Shown one piece after another: positions 51,416 through 61,023 of a stretch of 64,000 bases of DNA. Source of the DNA: CAXXOK01 sp963663285. GTDB taxonomy: Bacteria > Bacillota > Clostridia > Christensenellales > Aristaeellaceae. The stretch is from assembly GCA_963663285.2 (NCBI GenBank), contig CAXXNI010000002.1, positions 806,001 through 870,000 on the forward strand. Direction: 5' to 3'. The notes under the pieces are model-generated. The model was not told the DNA's origin. It saw nothing but the letters and a program-made list of their open reading frames with translations, and ran no database searches. The first letter of the stretch is position 1; each line of letters starts with the position of its first letter. A program made the translations under genes and the position numbers.

Positions 51416-52326
51416 ATTCATACCTATGGGTTTCTGCGGAAGTGCAGAATGCGATTCAAACAAATCAACCGGTAGTAGCGTTGGAATCTACCATTATATC
51501 TCACGGGATGCCCTACCCGCAAAATGTTGAAACGGCATTGTTGGTAGAAAAAACCGTTCGCGATAACGGCGCCGTTCCCGCAACAATTGCGATTTTGCAG
51601 GGTAAGCTTTGCGTAGGCATTACCAAGGAACAAATTGAATATTTAGGCAAAAAGGGGCTGGCTGTTCACAAAGCCAGTCGCCGTGACTTGCCTGTGCTGC
51701 TTTCCCGCGGCGAAGATGGAGCGACGACCGTAACCACCACGATGATTGCCGCCAAGCTGGCAGGAATCCGCGTTTTTGCAACCGGCGGTATCGGCGGCGT
51801 CCATCGCGGTGCCGAAACCACAATGGACATTTCTGCCGATTTGGAAGAAATGTCTCAAACTGATGTCAATGTCATTTGCGCTGGTGCAAAATCCATTTTG
51901 GATCTTGGATTAACCCTGGAATATCTTGAGACGAAAGGGGTTCCTGTAATCGGCTATCAAACGGAAGAGCTACCCGCTTTTTACTGCCGTAAAAGTGGCT
52001 TTCCCGTGGATTACCGTTTAGATACGCCGGAGCAGATTGCTGCGGCAATCCATGCGAAGGAGGAAGCCGGTTTAAAAGGCGGAATGCTGATTACCAACCC
52101 CGTTCCCGAAGCGTATGCAATGGACGAGAAAGTAATGGGTAAAACCATCAGCCTGGCAATTGCACAAGCCAATGAGCAAGGCGTAAAAGGAAAGGATATT
52201 ACTCCTTTTTTGCTGGATCGTATTAAAACGCTTACGGAAGGCCGTTCGTTGGAAACCAATATTAAATTGGTATTGAACAACGCAAAGCTGGGGGCGCAAA
52301 TTGCCATTGCCCTTTGCAAATTATAA
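51412..52326 (+). CDS. psuG: Pseudouridine-5'-phosphate glycosidase
   Basis: 304 residues, standard size. The opening ALESTIISHGMPYPQNVETA, KASRRDLP, ATGGIGGVHRGAETTMDISADL-type segment, CAGAKSILDLGLTLEYLET (active-site Lys) and LLDRIKTLTEGRSLETNI are diagnostic of PsuG (IndA-like). It makes uracil and ribose 5-phosphate from pseudouridine 5'-phosphate. Its start lies inside the psuK end, so translation is coupled. Confidence 0.95.
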   Translation: MNSYLWVSAEVQNAIQTNQPVVALESTIISHGMPYPQNVETALLVEKTVRDNGAVPATIAILQGKLCVGITKEQIEYLGKKGLAVHKASRRDLPVLLSRGEDGATTVTTTMIAAKLAGIRVFATGGIGGVHRGAETTMDISADLEEMSQTDVNVICAGAKSILDLGLTLEYLETKGVPVIGYQTEELPAFYCRKSGFPVDYRLDTPEQIAAAIHAKEEAGLKGGMLITNPVPEAYAMDEKVMGKTISLAIAQANEQGVKGKDITPFLLDRIKTLTEGRSLETNIKLVLNNAKLGAQIAIALCKL

Positions 52327-52346
52327 AACGCTACTTTTCATGACAT

Positions 52347-52386
52347 AAAGCGCCACATGTAAGCATAAGTTTGCATGTGGCGCTTT
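52347..52386. terminator. Bidirectional terminator after psuG
   Basis: Perfect 13-bp arms AAAGCGCCACATG (52347-52359) and CATGTGGCGCTTT (52374-52386), then TTCTT. It also serves the convergent glycosyltransferase operon, which ends at 52403. Confidence 0.88.
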
Positions 52387-52402
52387 TTCTTGTCGTCTTC
52401 CT

Positions 52403-53608
52403 TTACAGATCACGCATAAACTCGAGCAATTTAGCACACTGTACGGTGCTGTTTTTATTTGACAGTACAAAGGAACGTGCTTTTTCCCCTATGGATACAA
52501 GCTCTTCTTCCGGTAGCGAAAGCAGTTCCGTTACCGCTTGGCGAATACCTTCCGCCGACTGCGGATAGATGTATCGTAGATATGCATCATATTCATCCGG
52601 AATTCCCTCCAGTTTGCAGCAAAGCACTGGTCTCCCGCTTTTCATATACTCCATGGTTTTAGACGGGAAGGAATAGCGTGTAAATACGCCTTGCGCTGTA
52701 CGCGGGTTGATCAAGGCGGTTGCTTTGCTCTGTAAAGCCTGTGCTTCCGCACGGGAAACCAACCCAAAATAGTGAATATTGTTACTTGCCTTATCAATTT
52801 GCTCGATTTCGTTTTGCATGTCGCCTTTGCCGCATAGCCATAGTTGCATATCTTTTAAATTGGTAAATGCGTCAAGCAGAATATCAATGCCCAATTCCCG
52901 GTTGAGAGTACCGGTGTACAATACGGCCGGGCGTGAATCCTGCGGCAAAGATATGGATGCTTCGGGAACATTCTCCTGCGAAACAAGTCCTTCCAGAACC
53001 ATCCACGGCTTTTCCCCCACCGGAAGCGCCTCTTTCATCGGCTCTGTCAGCAGTATGAATCCATCAAACACATTGCATAGCGCAATACGCTGCGTCCCGA
53101 TTTTATATTCGATTCGCTTTAAAAGACCTGTTCGCCCGGATGCAATTCCCAGTTCGTTTGGTAAATCAGTAATGATAACACTTGCCTTAACATCCGGATA
53201 CTGTTTTTTTACTTCCTGCACCGCCTGCATAAAGGGCATATACAATGAGTAGAGTAAAATGCTGCGATTGTTTGGCGAGGAGCGTATCCAACGCAGCAGC
53301 TCCCGCTTTGCAAAATGAGTGCGCATCTTTTGCTTACACCAGGGAAGATTCAAGCTTGCAATTTGAGTAAAGTTAGGGGCAAACTGCTTGCGCGCAAGCC
53401 ACAGCTTGCGGTAGTGCAGCGGGAAAACCCCCACCGGCAGAGCGTTAAGAATGGTCAGGGCTTCGTCTGTCTTCAAATTTTTTTGTAAACCTTCGATAAA
53501 CGCCCATTGGTATGCGTCGATCTGGTTTTGAAGCCCATCACGCGAGTATTTTGCTACTGTTTTTATTTCCTCCGGATGATACGCAAGCGACATGAAAAGT
53601 GTATTCAC
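52403..53608 (-). CDS. Glycosyltransferase, GT-B fold (GT4-like)
   Basis: 401 residues. The C-terminal Rossmann domain is clear: PAVLYTGTLNRELGIDILLDA, LWLCGKGDM, and NPRTAQGVFTRYSFPSKTMEYM with the EX7E-like loop changed. The N-terminal acceptor domain is less typical (RIEYKIGTQRIALCNVFDG). It transfers a sugar from a nucleotide donor, probably onto a surface glycan. It is the third glycosyltransferase in a leftward operon; its start overlaps the preceding stop by 4 nt. Confidence 0.82.
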   Translation of the reverse strand: MNTLFMSLAYHPEEIKTVAKYSRDGLQNQIDAYQWAFIEGLQKNLKTDEALTILNALPVGVFPLHYRKLWLARKQFAPNFTQIASLNLPWCKQKMRTHFAKRELLRWIRSSPNNRSILLYSLYMPFMQAVQEVKKQYPDVKASVIITDLPNELGIASGRTGLLKRIEYKIGTQRIALCNVFDGFILLTEPMKEALPVGEKPWMVLEGLVSQENVPEASISLPQDSRPAVLYTGTLNRELGIDILLDAFTNLKDMQLWLCGKGDMQNEIEQIDKASNNIHYFGLVSRAEAQALQSKATALINPRTAQGVFTRYSFPSKTMEYMKSGRPVLCCKLEGIPDEYDAYLRYIYPQSAEGIRQAVTELLSLPEEELVSIGEKARSFVLSNKNSTVQCAKLLEFMRDL

Positions 53609-54810
53609 TGCGCTACCTCATGATAAAGCTGTACGTATGCATTTGTACACAAGGTGCTGTCAAACCGGGATGCTTGCGTGAGACACGCATCTTTCAACTC
53701 AGGTTTTTGCGGCGCCAACCGCATAACTGCATCGGAAAGGGCGGAAACGTCCCCTTTGGGCACAATAGCGCCGCACAGGTCATTGATCACTTCCGGGCAC
53801 CCCCCGGTTGCAAAAGCGGCGACCGGCGTGCCACAAGCCAGCGCTTCCAGATTCACCAGCGGCATGTTATCTTCCATAGTCGGGTTCACAACGCAGTCGG
53901 CGGTGGAATACCAAGCCACCAATTCCATTCTGCTTTCGGTGCGGCAGATACCAATAATATTGTCTGGCAGTTGCTCAATCTGAGTAGGTGTCAGCCCGAT
54001 CACAACGAGCTGATAATCGCTGCCTAGCGCATTTGCCAGCGCTGGTAAGTACGCAATCCCTTTGCGCGGTTCCCACTCGCTTGCCACCGCTAAAACAACA
54101 TAGCGGCACTCAATATGATAATCTGCACGGATATAACGCTGTGCCGGGAAAAACACACTCCGGTCAACGCCATTATATAGCACGCGTACCGGATACGACG
54201 CTAAATATGAAGCAGGTAAAAGGTTTTTGAGCCAAACGCAGGGGGTAACGATCGTAAGATTCGAGATGCCTGAAAACCACTTTTTCTTTTTAACATAGTT
54301 TCGTTTGCTTCCGCCGATACCAATACACGCAGGATAACTGCTTTTTTGCGGGCAAGCGAAGCACTGCGTTTTCCAGCGATCGCAGTTAGCCCAATCGAAG
54401 TACGCGCAATGGCCAGTAAATGCCCAGCAATCGTGCAGGGTCCAAATCACAGGAATGCCTGCCTTGCGTAAGTACCGGAATAATATTCGCAGGTTGAGAT
54501 AGCAACCGTGAAGGTTATGCAAATGAATAACGTCCGGTTTGTAATCCCTTAAAAAAGCAATGAGTTTTCGTGTGGCATACGTACTGCCATATCCTTCGGC
54601 ATCCAGTAATTTCCGGATGGCCCCATGCCATTTCCGGCTGAGCTTTCCGCCAATGCGGAGCGTGTAACATTCCGCGTCCGCAGGCGGCGTACCGGCGCCA
54701 AAACCGATAATGGTCTCATCTCCGTCCTTTGCGGCTTGTCCGGCGATCTCTACAGCAATTCGGCCTGTGCTGCCATTACCGCAAAAGGTATTCAACTCAA
54801 ATATCTTCAT
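53605..54810 (-). CDS. Glycosyltransferase family 4
   Basis: 401 residues with a GT-B fold. The N-terminal TGRIAVEIAGQAAKDGDETI segment and VIHLHNLHGCYLNLRIL lead into HDCWAFTGHCAYFDWANC, a pattern seen in GT4 enzymes of capsule and O-antigen clusters. The donor-site region is NPTMEDNMPLVNLEALACGTP, with the EX7E motif (Glu..Glu). Donor and acceptor are unknown. Start and stop overlap both neighbouring genes by 4 nt, so the three transferases are translationally coupled. Confidence 0.88.
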   Translation of the reverse strand: MKIFELNTFCGNGSTGRIAVEIAGQAAKDGDETIIGFGAGTPPADAECYTLRIGGKLSRKWHGAIRKLLDAEGYGSTYATRKLIAFLRDYKPDVIHLHNLHGCYLNLRILFRYLRKAGIPVIWTLHDCWAFTGHCAYFDWANCDRWKTQCFACPQKSSYPACIGIGGSKRNYVKKKKWFSGISNLTIVTPCVWLKNLLPASYLASYPVRVLYNGVDRSVFFPAQRYIRADYHIECRYVVLAVASEWEPRKGIAYLPALANALGSDYQLVVIGLTPTQIEQLPDNIIGICRTESRMELVAWYSTADCVVNPTMEDNMPLVNLEALACGTPVAAFATGGCPEVINDLCGAIVPKGDVSALSDAVMRLAPQKPELKDACLTQASRFDSTLCTNAYVQLYHEVAQ

Positions 54811-56003
54811 ACCGCATCGTCCAATAGCGACTGAAGCATCTGCTCCAATTGCGCCATATGTCCTTCCTTGGTGAAGTGATCCTGATAGTACTTGCGGGCA
54901 TTCTCCCCCATGGTTCTCTGGTCATCCCGGGCAATAAAAGCTTGCACCGTTTTGGCAAATGCTTCCGCATCATCCGGCGGCGCGCACAAACCGCAATTTG
55001 CCTGCGATACAATATACGGGGTTTCTCCAGCGATGGAGCCCAGTATTGGTTTTCCGGCGGCCATATAGGTTTGTACCTTTCCGGGTAATGTATCGTTTAC
55101 GCTAATGTCATTTCGCATGCTTACCAGCATCGCATCTGCCATAGCATAAAAATCCGGCATCTCTTCCAAAGGTTTGCGCCCGTAAAAGGTAACGATCCCA
55201 TCCAGCTTCTTTTCTTTTGCAAGTGCCCTACATGTGCTGTAATTGGAACCGTCCCCGAGAATATGCCAGTGAATGGGCAAATCCCGAAGCAAGTCGGCAG
55301 CTGCTATAAGCGTTTCCACCCCCTGCACCTTTCCGATATTGCCTGCAAAAACAAAATTCCACCCCTGACCCTTTGTTTTTTCCGGCAATGCATCAAATAG
55401 TCCGTCGGCAAATTGTGGCAGATACCAGGCATCCGGTACGGTGATGCGGTGTACATTTTGCAGATAAGCTTGAAAGCGCATCGAAGAGTACGCCAATATA
55501 TCAGCACGTTTATAGATGCTGCGGCTGACCCGTTTCATGACGGCATATAACAGCGACCCTTCGTACACATTCATAGCTGCGAGGCATGCCGGCCAAATGT
55601 CCAGCACATAGATCAGCAGCTTTTTTCCGCTGATGAACCGGAGGAATGCCGCCGGCAGCGACATGAGCACAGGAGAAGTGGAAAAGGCGTAAATCACATC
55701 ATATTCCCTTTTCATCCATAGCACGCGGTGACAGGCGGAAAGCATATAGCTGATGTAATTGACAGCTAAACCGATCTTGGTATTTTTACGGCCGATTTCA
55801 AAACAACGCCGGATGTGTACGCCGTTTCGCTCTTCTTTACGGTGGCGAAATCGGCGGTATTCTTTCGGTACAATACCTGTTGGGTAATTGGGCAATCCTA
55901 CAACAGCAGTTACCTCATGCCCGCGTGTTACCAAAGACTCACATATCTCGGTCACGCGAAACGGTTCGGGCCAGTAATGCTGGCAAACAACGAGTATTTT
56001 CAT
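54807..56003 (-). CDS. Glycosyltransferase family 4 (WbuB-like)
   Basis: 398 residues. The start ILVVCQHYWPEPFRVTEICE and LVTRGHEVTAVVGLPNYPTG are typical of WbuB/colanic-acid type GT4 enzymes. The C-terminal domain has FVFAGNIGKVQGVETLI and LVSMRNDISVNDTLPGKVQTY, where the donor-binding part uses the WbuB-type LPGK motif. WbuB adds N-acetyl-fucosamine in E. coli O26, but the donor here cannot be inferred. It is first of the three transferases, 19 nt after an amidohydrolase gene. Confidence 0.9.
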   Translation of the reverse strand: MKILVVCQHYWPEPFRVTEICESLVTRGHEVTAVVGLPNYPTGIVPKEYRRFRHRKEERNGVHIRRCFEIGRKNTKIGLAVNYISYMLSACHRVLWMKREYDVIYAFSTSPVLMSLPAAFLRFISGKKLLIYVLDIWPACLAAMNVYEGSLLYAVMKRVSRSIYKRADILAYSSMRFQAYLQNVHRITVPDAWYLPQFADGLFDALPEKTKGQGWNFVFAGNIGKVQGVETLIAAADLLRDLPIHWHILGDGSNYSTCRALAKEKKLDGIVTFYGRKPLEEMPDFYAMADAMLVSMRNDISVNDTLPGKVQTYMAAGKPILGSIAGETPYIVSQANCGLCAPPDDAEAFAKTVQAFIARDDQRTMGENARKYYQDHFTKEGHMAQLEQMLQSLLDDAV

Positions 56004-56022
56004 GCCATACTCCGTAAACGCA

Positions 56023-57333
56023 TTAAGCGTTATTCATCTTCCGGCGCATGGTTTCCGCACCGTCGCGCGCTTTTTTCAGCAGCGTTTTTCTGTCCATTGT
56101 GGTATAAACGCCATCGCTGTACAGTACTTGTCCGTCTACCATGGTCATGCGTACGTCACTGCCCTGCGCCGCATAAATCAGATTAGCTTCCAGGTCTACC
56201 TCCGGCGTCATATGCGGCGTCTTCAGGTTTACCAGTATCATATCAGCCCGGTAGCCGGGTTTAATAAGCCCAACGTCGTCATATCCCAAAGCTTTTGCAC
56301 CGATCACTGTAGCGGCAGCCAGCGTTTGCGCTGGTGTAACCACCGTCGGGTCCAAGGTTACCCCTTTTTGCAGCAAAGGCATCAGCTTTAATTCTTCCCA
56401 GAGATTCAAGTTATTATTGCTTGCAACGCCATCCGTACCCAGCCCGACTTTGCAACCGGCTTTCAGCATTTTGGCTACAGGCGCAACGCCGCTGGCCAAC
56501 TTCAGGTTGCTGATCGGGTTATGCGCTACAGTGACGCCGTGTTTTTCTAGAATTGTAATATCATGATCGTCACACCATACGCAATGGGCCGCAATCGTAG
56601 GAATATCGAATACGCCTAACTTTTCCAGATAGACGGGCGGCGTTACCCCATGCCTTTTCCAACAGCCTTTTACGTCAAAATCTGTTTCGCTTACGTGTAC
56701 GTGAACCGGTACATTCAGCCGTTTCGCTTCCGCCACAACCTTTGTAAGTAATTTGGTTGTGGTTGCCCCTTCGGAATGCGGCGCCAGTGAAAATCGGATA
56801 CGGTCATCAGCGGCGTGGTTCCATTTTTCCGCCATCTCGATTCCTTCGGCCATATCGGCACAGCTTTCGTCAAAATCCACGATGCCGTGGCCGAGAGTCG
56901 CGCGCATACCGTTATTCAGCACTGCATCCGCAACTGTATCGGTATAGAAATACATATCGTTAAAAGTGGTCGTACCAAAACGCAGCATTTCCATGCAGCC
57001 CAGATCGGTCGCCGTACGAATCAGGTCGGCATCCCATTGCTTTTCCAGCGGGAAAATAGCTTTATGCAGCCAATCATCCAGCGCCAGATCCGCTCCTGCG
57101 CTGCGTAAAAACGTCATAGGCGTGTGTGTATGCAAGTTGACAAGCCCCGGCATGCACAAGCAGCCGGATGCGTTTATCGTCTCCTGTGCGTCAAATGCAG
57201 GCGCGTTTTCCATTTCACCTGCGTAAACAATCCGGTTTCCATCTATTTGTACCTCGGCTTCCCGGATGAACGGAATGTGTCCCTCCCCAGTGGTTCCGGG
57301 TGTCAATACGGCGTGAATAATCCTTGTACGCAT
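56023..57333 (-). CDS. MTA/SAH deaminase-type amidohydrolase
   Basis: 436 residues. Metal ligands are visible in the order of this family: NLHTHTPM (HxH), HVHVSE, AAHCVWCDD and GTDGVASNNN (Asp). LAPHSEG and HNPISNLKLASGVAP complete the 5'-methylthioadenosine/S-adenosylhomocysteine deaminase pattern. It would turn these to inosine forms and clear SAM by-products. Start ATG 57333 has AAGGAGG at 8 nt; the frame stays open far upstream over the antisense GH65 gene, but that part is not used. It seems to lead the glycosyltransferase operon. Confidence 0.9.
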   Translation of the reverse strand: MRTRIIHAVLTPGTTGEGHIPFIREAEVQIDGNRIVYAGEMENAPAFDAQETINASGCLCMPGLVNLHTHTPMTFLRSAGADLALDDWLHKAIFPLEKQWDADLIRTATDLGCMEMLRFGTTTFNDMYFYTDTVADAVLNNGMRATLGHGIVDFDESCADMAEGIEMAEKWNHAADDRIRFSLAPHSEGATTTKLLTKVVAEAKRLNVPVHVHVSETDFDVKGCWKRHGVTPPVYLEKLGVFDIPTIAAHCVWCDDHDITILEKHGVTVAHNPISNLKLASGVAPVAKMLKAGCKVGLGTDGVASNNNLNLWEELKLMPLLQKGVTLDPTVVTPAQTLAAATVIGAKALGYDDVGLIKPGYRADMILVNLKTPHMTPEVDLEANLIYAAQGSDVRMTMVDGQVLYSDGVYTTMDRKTLLKKARDGAETMRRKMNNA

Positions 57334-57370
57334 TGCGATAGCCTCCTTGTGGCCTTTTGTTATATGCTTT

Positions 57371-57399
57371 ATTATATCATTATTCATCAGTAGCGGCAA
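57371..57399 (-). promoter_or_regulatory. Promoter of the amidohydrolase-glycosyltransferase operon
   Basis: Read leftward: -35 TTGCCG (57399-57394), 17-bp spacer, perfect -10 TATAAT (57376-57371). Confidence 0.6.
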
Positions 57400-57433
57400 C
57401 GCAAAGCGCTCTGCTACGTTTTTGAAATGCCAC

Positions 57434-57462
57434 TTGACAGTTACGATAATTTTACATATGAT
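57434..57462 (+). promoter_or_regulatory. Promoter of the GH65 gene
   Basis: Perfect -35 TTGACA (57434-57439), 17-bp spacer, -10 TATGAT (57457-57462), about 50 bp before the start codon. Confidence 0.75.
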
Positions 57463-57510
57463 GAAGCTAACGTTGCAAACGATTGCGCATTTTTTACAGG
57501 AGGGGTTTAC

Positions 57511-59769
57511 ATGGCGTTTGGCGTACATCCCTGGAAAGTGGTTGAAACCAGCCTGGACAAAGATAAAATACGTCTTGGCGAAAGCATTACATCTATCGGA
57601 AATGGCTATATGGGCATGCGCGGCAACTTTGAAGAGGATTACACCGGCGATACCCATATCGGCACCTATATCGGCGGCGTTTGGTTTCCGGATAAAACAC
57701 GTGTCGGCTGGTGGAAAAACGGCTACCCGCAGTACTTCGGCAAATCCATTAATGCTGTACGCCTTATGGGTGTGCATGTAAAAGTGGATGGCGAAACCAT
57801 CGACCTCAATAAATGCGATGTTACTGAGTATTACCGGGAGCTTGACATGCAAACCGGTATTGTACTGCGTACTTTTACCGTCGCCCTCCCCCACGGAAAG
57901 GTAAGCGTTACGGTTAAACGCTTTGTATCTCTGGCACAAAAAGAACTGCTGGCGGTATCCTACGCCGTTGCGCCGGATTTTGCCACTGAGGTAGAAATGC
58001 GTCCGTATCTGGACGCGCGGGTGCATAATCTGGACAGTAATTATCAGGAAACGTTCTGGGATGTGCTGGAGGAAGAGGAAACAGAAGATGCACTGGGCCT
58101 TCTAACCAAGACGAAGGTCAATCCATTTGATACGCCGCGCTTTGCGGTAGCCGCCGCCATGAGCTGCTGGGCGGATGGAATGGAACTGGAGGCAAAGCTG
58201 CGCGAAGAGGGGTATGTTGAACAAACCTATATTGGCTATGTACAGCCAGGCGAGACAGCATTGCTGGAGAAATTCGCATTGTGCTTCACGAGTCGTGATT
58301 ATGCGGAGAATATGCTCATGACTATGGCCCTTAAAGCAGCTTCTCGTGCTCGCGAAATTGGTTTTGATGCGTTGTATCAGGATCATGCTGCGGCGTGGAA
58401 AGCGCGTTGGCACGCCTGCGATGTACAGATTGTTGGCGATGATCGCGCGCAGCAGGGTATCCGTTTTAACCTATTCCAATTATTAAGCACCTACTCAGGC
58501 GATGACGCGCGGCTGAATATTGGTCCGAAAGGTTTTACCGGAGAAAAATATGGCGGAGCAACCTACTGGGATACCGAGGCATACTGCCTGCCGGTTTATA
58601 TGGCGATTGCCGGACAGGATGTGGCAAAGCAATTACTTTTATATAGGCATATGCAACTGGAAGGCGCTTACCATAACGCTAAAATGCAGGGTCTCAGGGG
58701 CGCGCTCTACCCCATGGTCACCTTTACAGGTGTGGAGTGCCATAATGAATGGGAAATCACCTTTGAGGAGATCCACCGTAACGGTGCTATCGCTTATGCC
58801 ATCTTTAACTATGTAACCTATACGGGTGATGATTCTTACCTCTATACCGAAGGGTTGGATGTACTATGCGGAATCGCCCGTTTTTACACCGACCGTGTTC
58901 ATTACAGCAAACGTGCGGGCAAGTATATGATTCATGGTGTAACTGGACCCAACGAGTATGAAAACAACGTAAACAACAACTGGTACACTAACCGGATCGC
59001 CGCTTGGAGCATCCAGTATTTCTGCGACGTATGCAATATTGTCAGTGAAGACCGTAAATCCAAATTGCAGATCACAGCAGACGAGCTTACCCACATGCGT
59101 GATGTGACGGAGAATATGTACTACCCTGTGGACACGGAAACCGGCGTTTTCAGTCAGCAGGACACCTTTATGGACAAGGATTTAAGTCCTGCCAATACGC
59201 TGCCCGCCGATCAGCGCCCCATTAACCAGCATTGGTCATGGGATAAAATATTACGCTCCTGCTATATTAAGCAGGCTGATGTACTGCAAGGCTTGTATTT
59301 CTTGGATCATCTGTACGATACGGAAACCTTGAAACGCAACTTCGATTTCTATGAGCCACTAACCGTACATGAAAGCAGTTTATCCCCCTGCGTGCACAGC
59401 ATTCTAGCAGCCGAACTGGGTTACTACGAAAAAGCCACAGAAATGTATGCGCGCACGGCAAGACTGGATTTAGACAACATTAACAACGACACGGATGACG
59501 GGCTTCACATTACCAGTATGGCCGGAAGCTGGCTAAGCATTGCACAAGGCTTTGCAGGCATGCGCACCGTAAACGGTTTACAGCTTTCCCCTTTCCTTCC
59601 GGATACGTGGGAAGGCTACGCGTTCCAGTTTACCTATCGCGAGCGTTTGCTGCATGTGGATGTTAAGCGAGGTCGGGTCACTGTAACCTTAGTCTCCGGT
59701 GCTCCGCTTTCCTTAACACTATGCGGAGATGAGGTAATCGTGAAGGATACCGTTACCCATTTACTTTAA
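57511..59769 (+). CDS. GH65 phosphorylase, probably maltose phosphorylase
   Basis: 752 residues. The three GH65 parts are present: N-terminal beta-sandwich, (alpha/alpha)6 barrel with YWDTEAYCLPVYMAI, and a C-terminal beta domain. Catalytic Glu482 is in VTGPNEYENNVNNNWYTN, near the Glu487 of Lactobacillus brevis maltose phosphorylase. The phosphate-binding HESSLSPCVHSILA is kept. It should turn maltose and phosphate into glucose and beta-glucose 1-phosphate; kojibiose, trehalose or nigerose are other possible substrates. ATG 57511 has AGGAGGGG 5 nt before it; the frame runs further upstream through the promoter, so the longer form is rejected. No beta-phosphoglucomutase is adjacent. Confidence 0.88.
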   Translation: MAFGVHPWKVVETSLDKDKIRLGESITSIGNGYMGMRGNFEEDYTGDTHIGTYIGGVWFPDKTRVGWWKNGYPQYFGKSINAVRLMGVHVKVDGETIDLNKCDVTEYYRELDMQTGIVLRTFTVALPHGKVSVTVKRFVSLAQKELLAVSYAVAPDFATEVEMRPYLDARVHNLDSNYQETFWDVLEEEETEDALGLLTKTKVNPFDTPRFAVAAAMSCWADGMELEAKLREEGYVEQTYIGYVQPGETALLEKFALCFTSRDYAENMLMTMALKAASRAREIGFDALYQDHAAAWKARWHACDVQIVGDDRAQQGIRFNLFQLLSTYSGDDARLNIGPKGFTGEKYGGATYWDTEAYCLPVYMAIAGQDVAKQLLLYRHMQLEGAYHNAKMQGLRGALYPMVTFTGVECHNEWEITFEEIHRNGAIAYAIFNYVTYTGDDSYLYTEGLDVLCGIARFYTDRVHYSKRAGKYMIHGVTGPNEYENNVNNNWYTNRIAAWSIQYFCDVCNIVSEDRKSKLQITADELTHMRDVTENMYYPVDTETGVFSQQDTFMDKDLSPANTLPADQRPINQHWSWDKILRSCYIKQADVLQGLYFLDHLYDTETLKRNFDFYEPLTVHESSLSPCVHSILAAELGYYEKATEMYARTARLDLDNINNDTDDGLHITSMAGSWLSIAQGFAGMRTVNGLQLSPFLPDTWEGYAFQFTYRERLLHVDVKRGRVTVTLVSGAPLSLTLCGDEVIVKDTVTHLL

Positions 59770-59786
59770 TAACAAACGAAGAACAT

Positions 59787-59819
59787 AAGGCCCGGCATCA
59801 ATAACTGATGCCGGGCCTT
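59787..59819. terminator. Bidirectional terminator between GH65 and degV genes
   Basis: Perfect 14-bp arms AAGGCCCGGCATCA (59787-59800) and TGATGCCGGGCCTT (59806-59819) with a 5-nt loop, between converging genes. The T-tract is short. Confidence 0.82.
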
Positions 59820-59868
59820 TCCAAGCCAAACGTTGGAATATGTCAATTTTTTATCTTGAAATCGAAAG

Positions 59869-60777
59869 TTATTTTACTTCCGGCACATCCAGCCGTGCGG
59901 AGCCATCTTTATCCAGAAAGAAAACAGCTACGGTACCGGGGCCAGCATGGGAACCAACGATCGGACCGATCGTCGATACCATGACCTCCGGAACACCAAG
60001 TTTACTTTTCAGACGGTCTGCCAGCCACATTGCTTCATCTTCGCAGTCACCATGGCTGATGAACATGGTCTGCTGTGACGGATTCTGCGCGTCTTGCTCG
60101 GTTTTTTCAAACAATTCTTTTAAACTGCGCTTACGACCCTGTACCTTCACACGCGGCACCAGGCGGCCAATCGGGTCTACATTCAATACGGGTTTAATTT
60201 TCAGAATGGAACCCAAGTATGCGCTGGTTGCGGACAAGCGGCCACCACGGTGCAAAAAGTGCAAATCCGTAACGGTAAACCAGTGAATGAACCGCAGAGC
60301 GTTCTCTGTGACCCATTGTAAGGTTTCATCAAAGCTATGCCCTTCATCCCGGTATTGCAGCGCGTAGTGCACCAACATTCCTTCGCCCATACTGGCGCAG
60401 CGGGTGTCAAAAGCGAAAATTTTCCGGTCTGGATATTTTTCCTTCAATTCTGCTTCGGCAGATTTTGCAGTCAGGTACATGCCGCTTAAGCTGCTGGAGA
60501 AAACAAGCATCAGCACATCGTTGCCCTGCTCCAATAGCGGCGTTACGTGCTCCATCCATTCGTTTTGCGTAACCTGAAACGTTGTGGCCACCGCGCCGTT
60601 GCGCAGTTGGTCATAGAAAAGCCTGTTTTGCTTGGGTAGTTCGGGGTCCGTAAGCTGAATTTCGTGAACTTTCCCCTCGATTTGATAGGACATGGGTACA
60701 ATGTATAGGTCTTTTTGATTCTTAATATAATCTGCCGGCAAGTCACAACATGCATCCGTGACAATCCAAAAAGACAT
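59869..60777 (-). CDS. DegV family fatty-acid-binding protein
   Basis: 302 residues. DegV proteins bind fatty acids and act with the FakA kinase (FakB role). The fold marks are WIVTDACCDLPADYI, LVFSSSLSGMYLTA, FDTRCASMGEGMLVHYAL and FLHRGGRLSATSAYLGSIL, with the final IGPIVGSHAGPGTVAVFF. The ribosome site AAGGAGG is 8 nt before ATG 60777. No fakA-like kinase is in the window. The gene stands alone between its own promoter and a shared terminator. Confidence 0.95.
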   Translation of the reverse strand: MSFWIVTDACCDLPADYIKNQKDLYIVPMSYQIEGKVHEIQLTDPELPKQNRLFYDQLRNGAVATTFQVTQNEWMEHVTPLLEQGNDVLMLVFSSSLSGMYLTAKSAEAELKEKYPDRKIFAFDTRCASMGEGMLVHYALQYRDEGHSFDETLQWVTENALRFIHWFTVTDLHFLHRGGRLSATSAYLGSILKIKPVLNVDPIGRLVPRVKVQGRKRSLKELFEKTEQDAQNPSQQTMFISHGDCEDEAMWLADRLKSKLGVPEVMVSTIGPIVGSHAGPGTVAVFFLDKDGSARLDVPEVK

Positions 60778-60822
60778 GGCAGTATCCTCCTTATACACAG
60801 GATTTTATAAGATACGAACAGT

Positions 60823-60851
60823 ATAATACCAAAACCTTCATTATTCGTCAA
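60823..60851 (-). promoter_or_regulatory. Promoter of degV
   Basis: Read leftward: -35 TTGACG (60851-60846), 17-bp spacer, -10 TATTAT (60828-60823). Confidence 0.7.
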
Positions 60852-61023
60852 CGAGAACGGCATTTTGTAAGCTGTATTGCATTTGTATCAAACAGCCGTA
60901 TACATTTAGTCAACTCTCATGAAATTCTCATCAAAGCGTTAGCACATTCTCAAGCAAACGCCGCAGGCGTATGCTATGATAGGAACGTACCAAGAACAAC
61001 GACCCATTAAGGAGGCTCGTCAA

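Noticed and set aside
57334..58026. Reading frame of the amidohydrolase stays open for about 690 bases upstream, opposite the GH65 gene
   Set aside because: Family N-terminus and AAGGAGG at ATG 57333 show the true start; the rest is antisense to a well supported gene and crosses both promoters.
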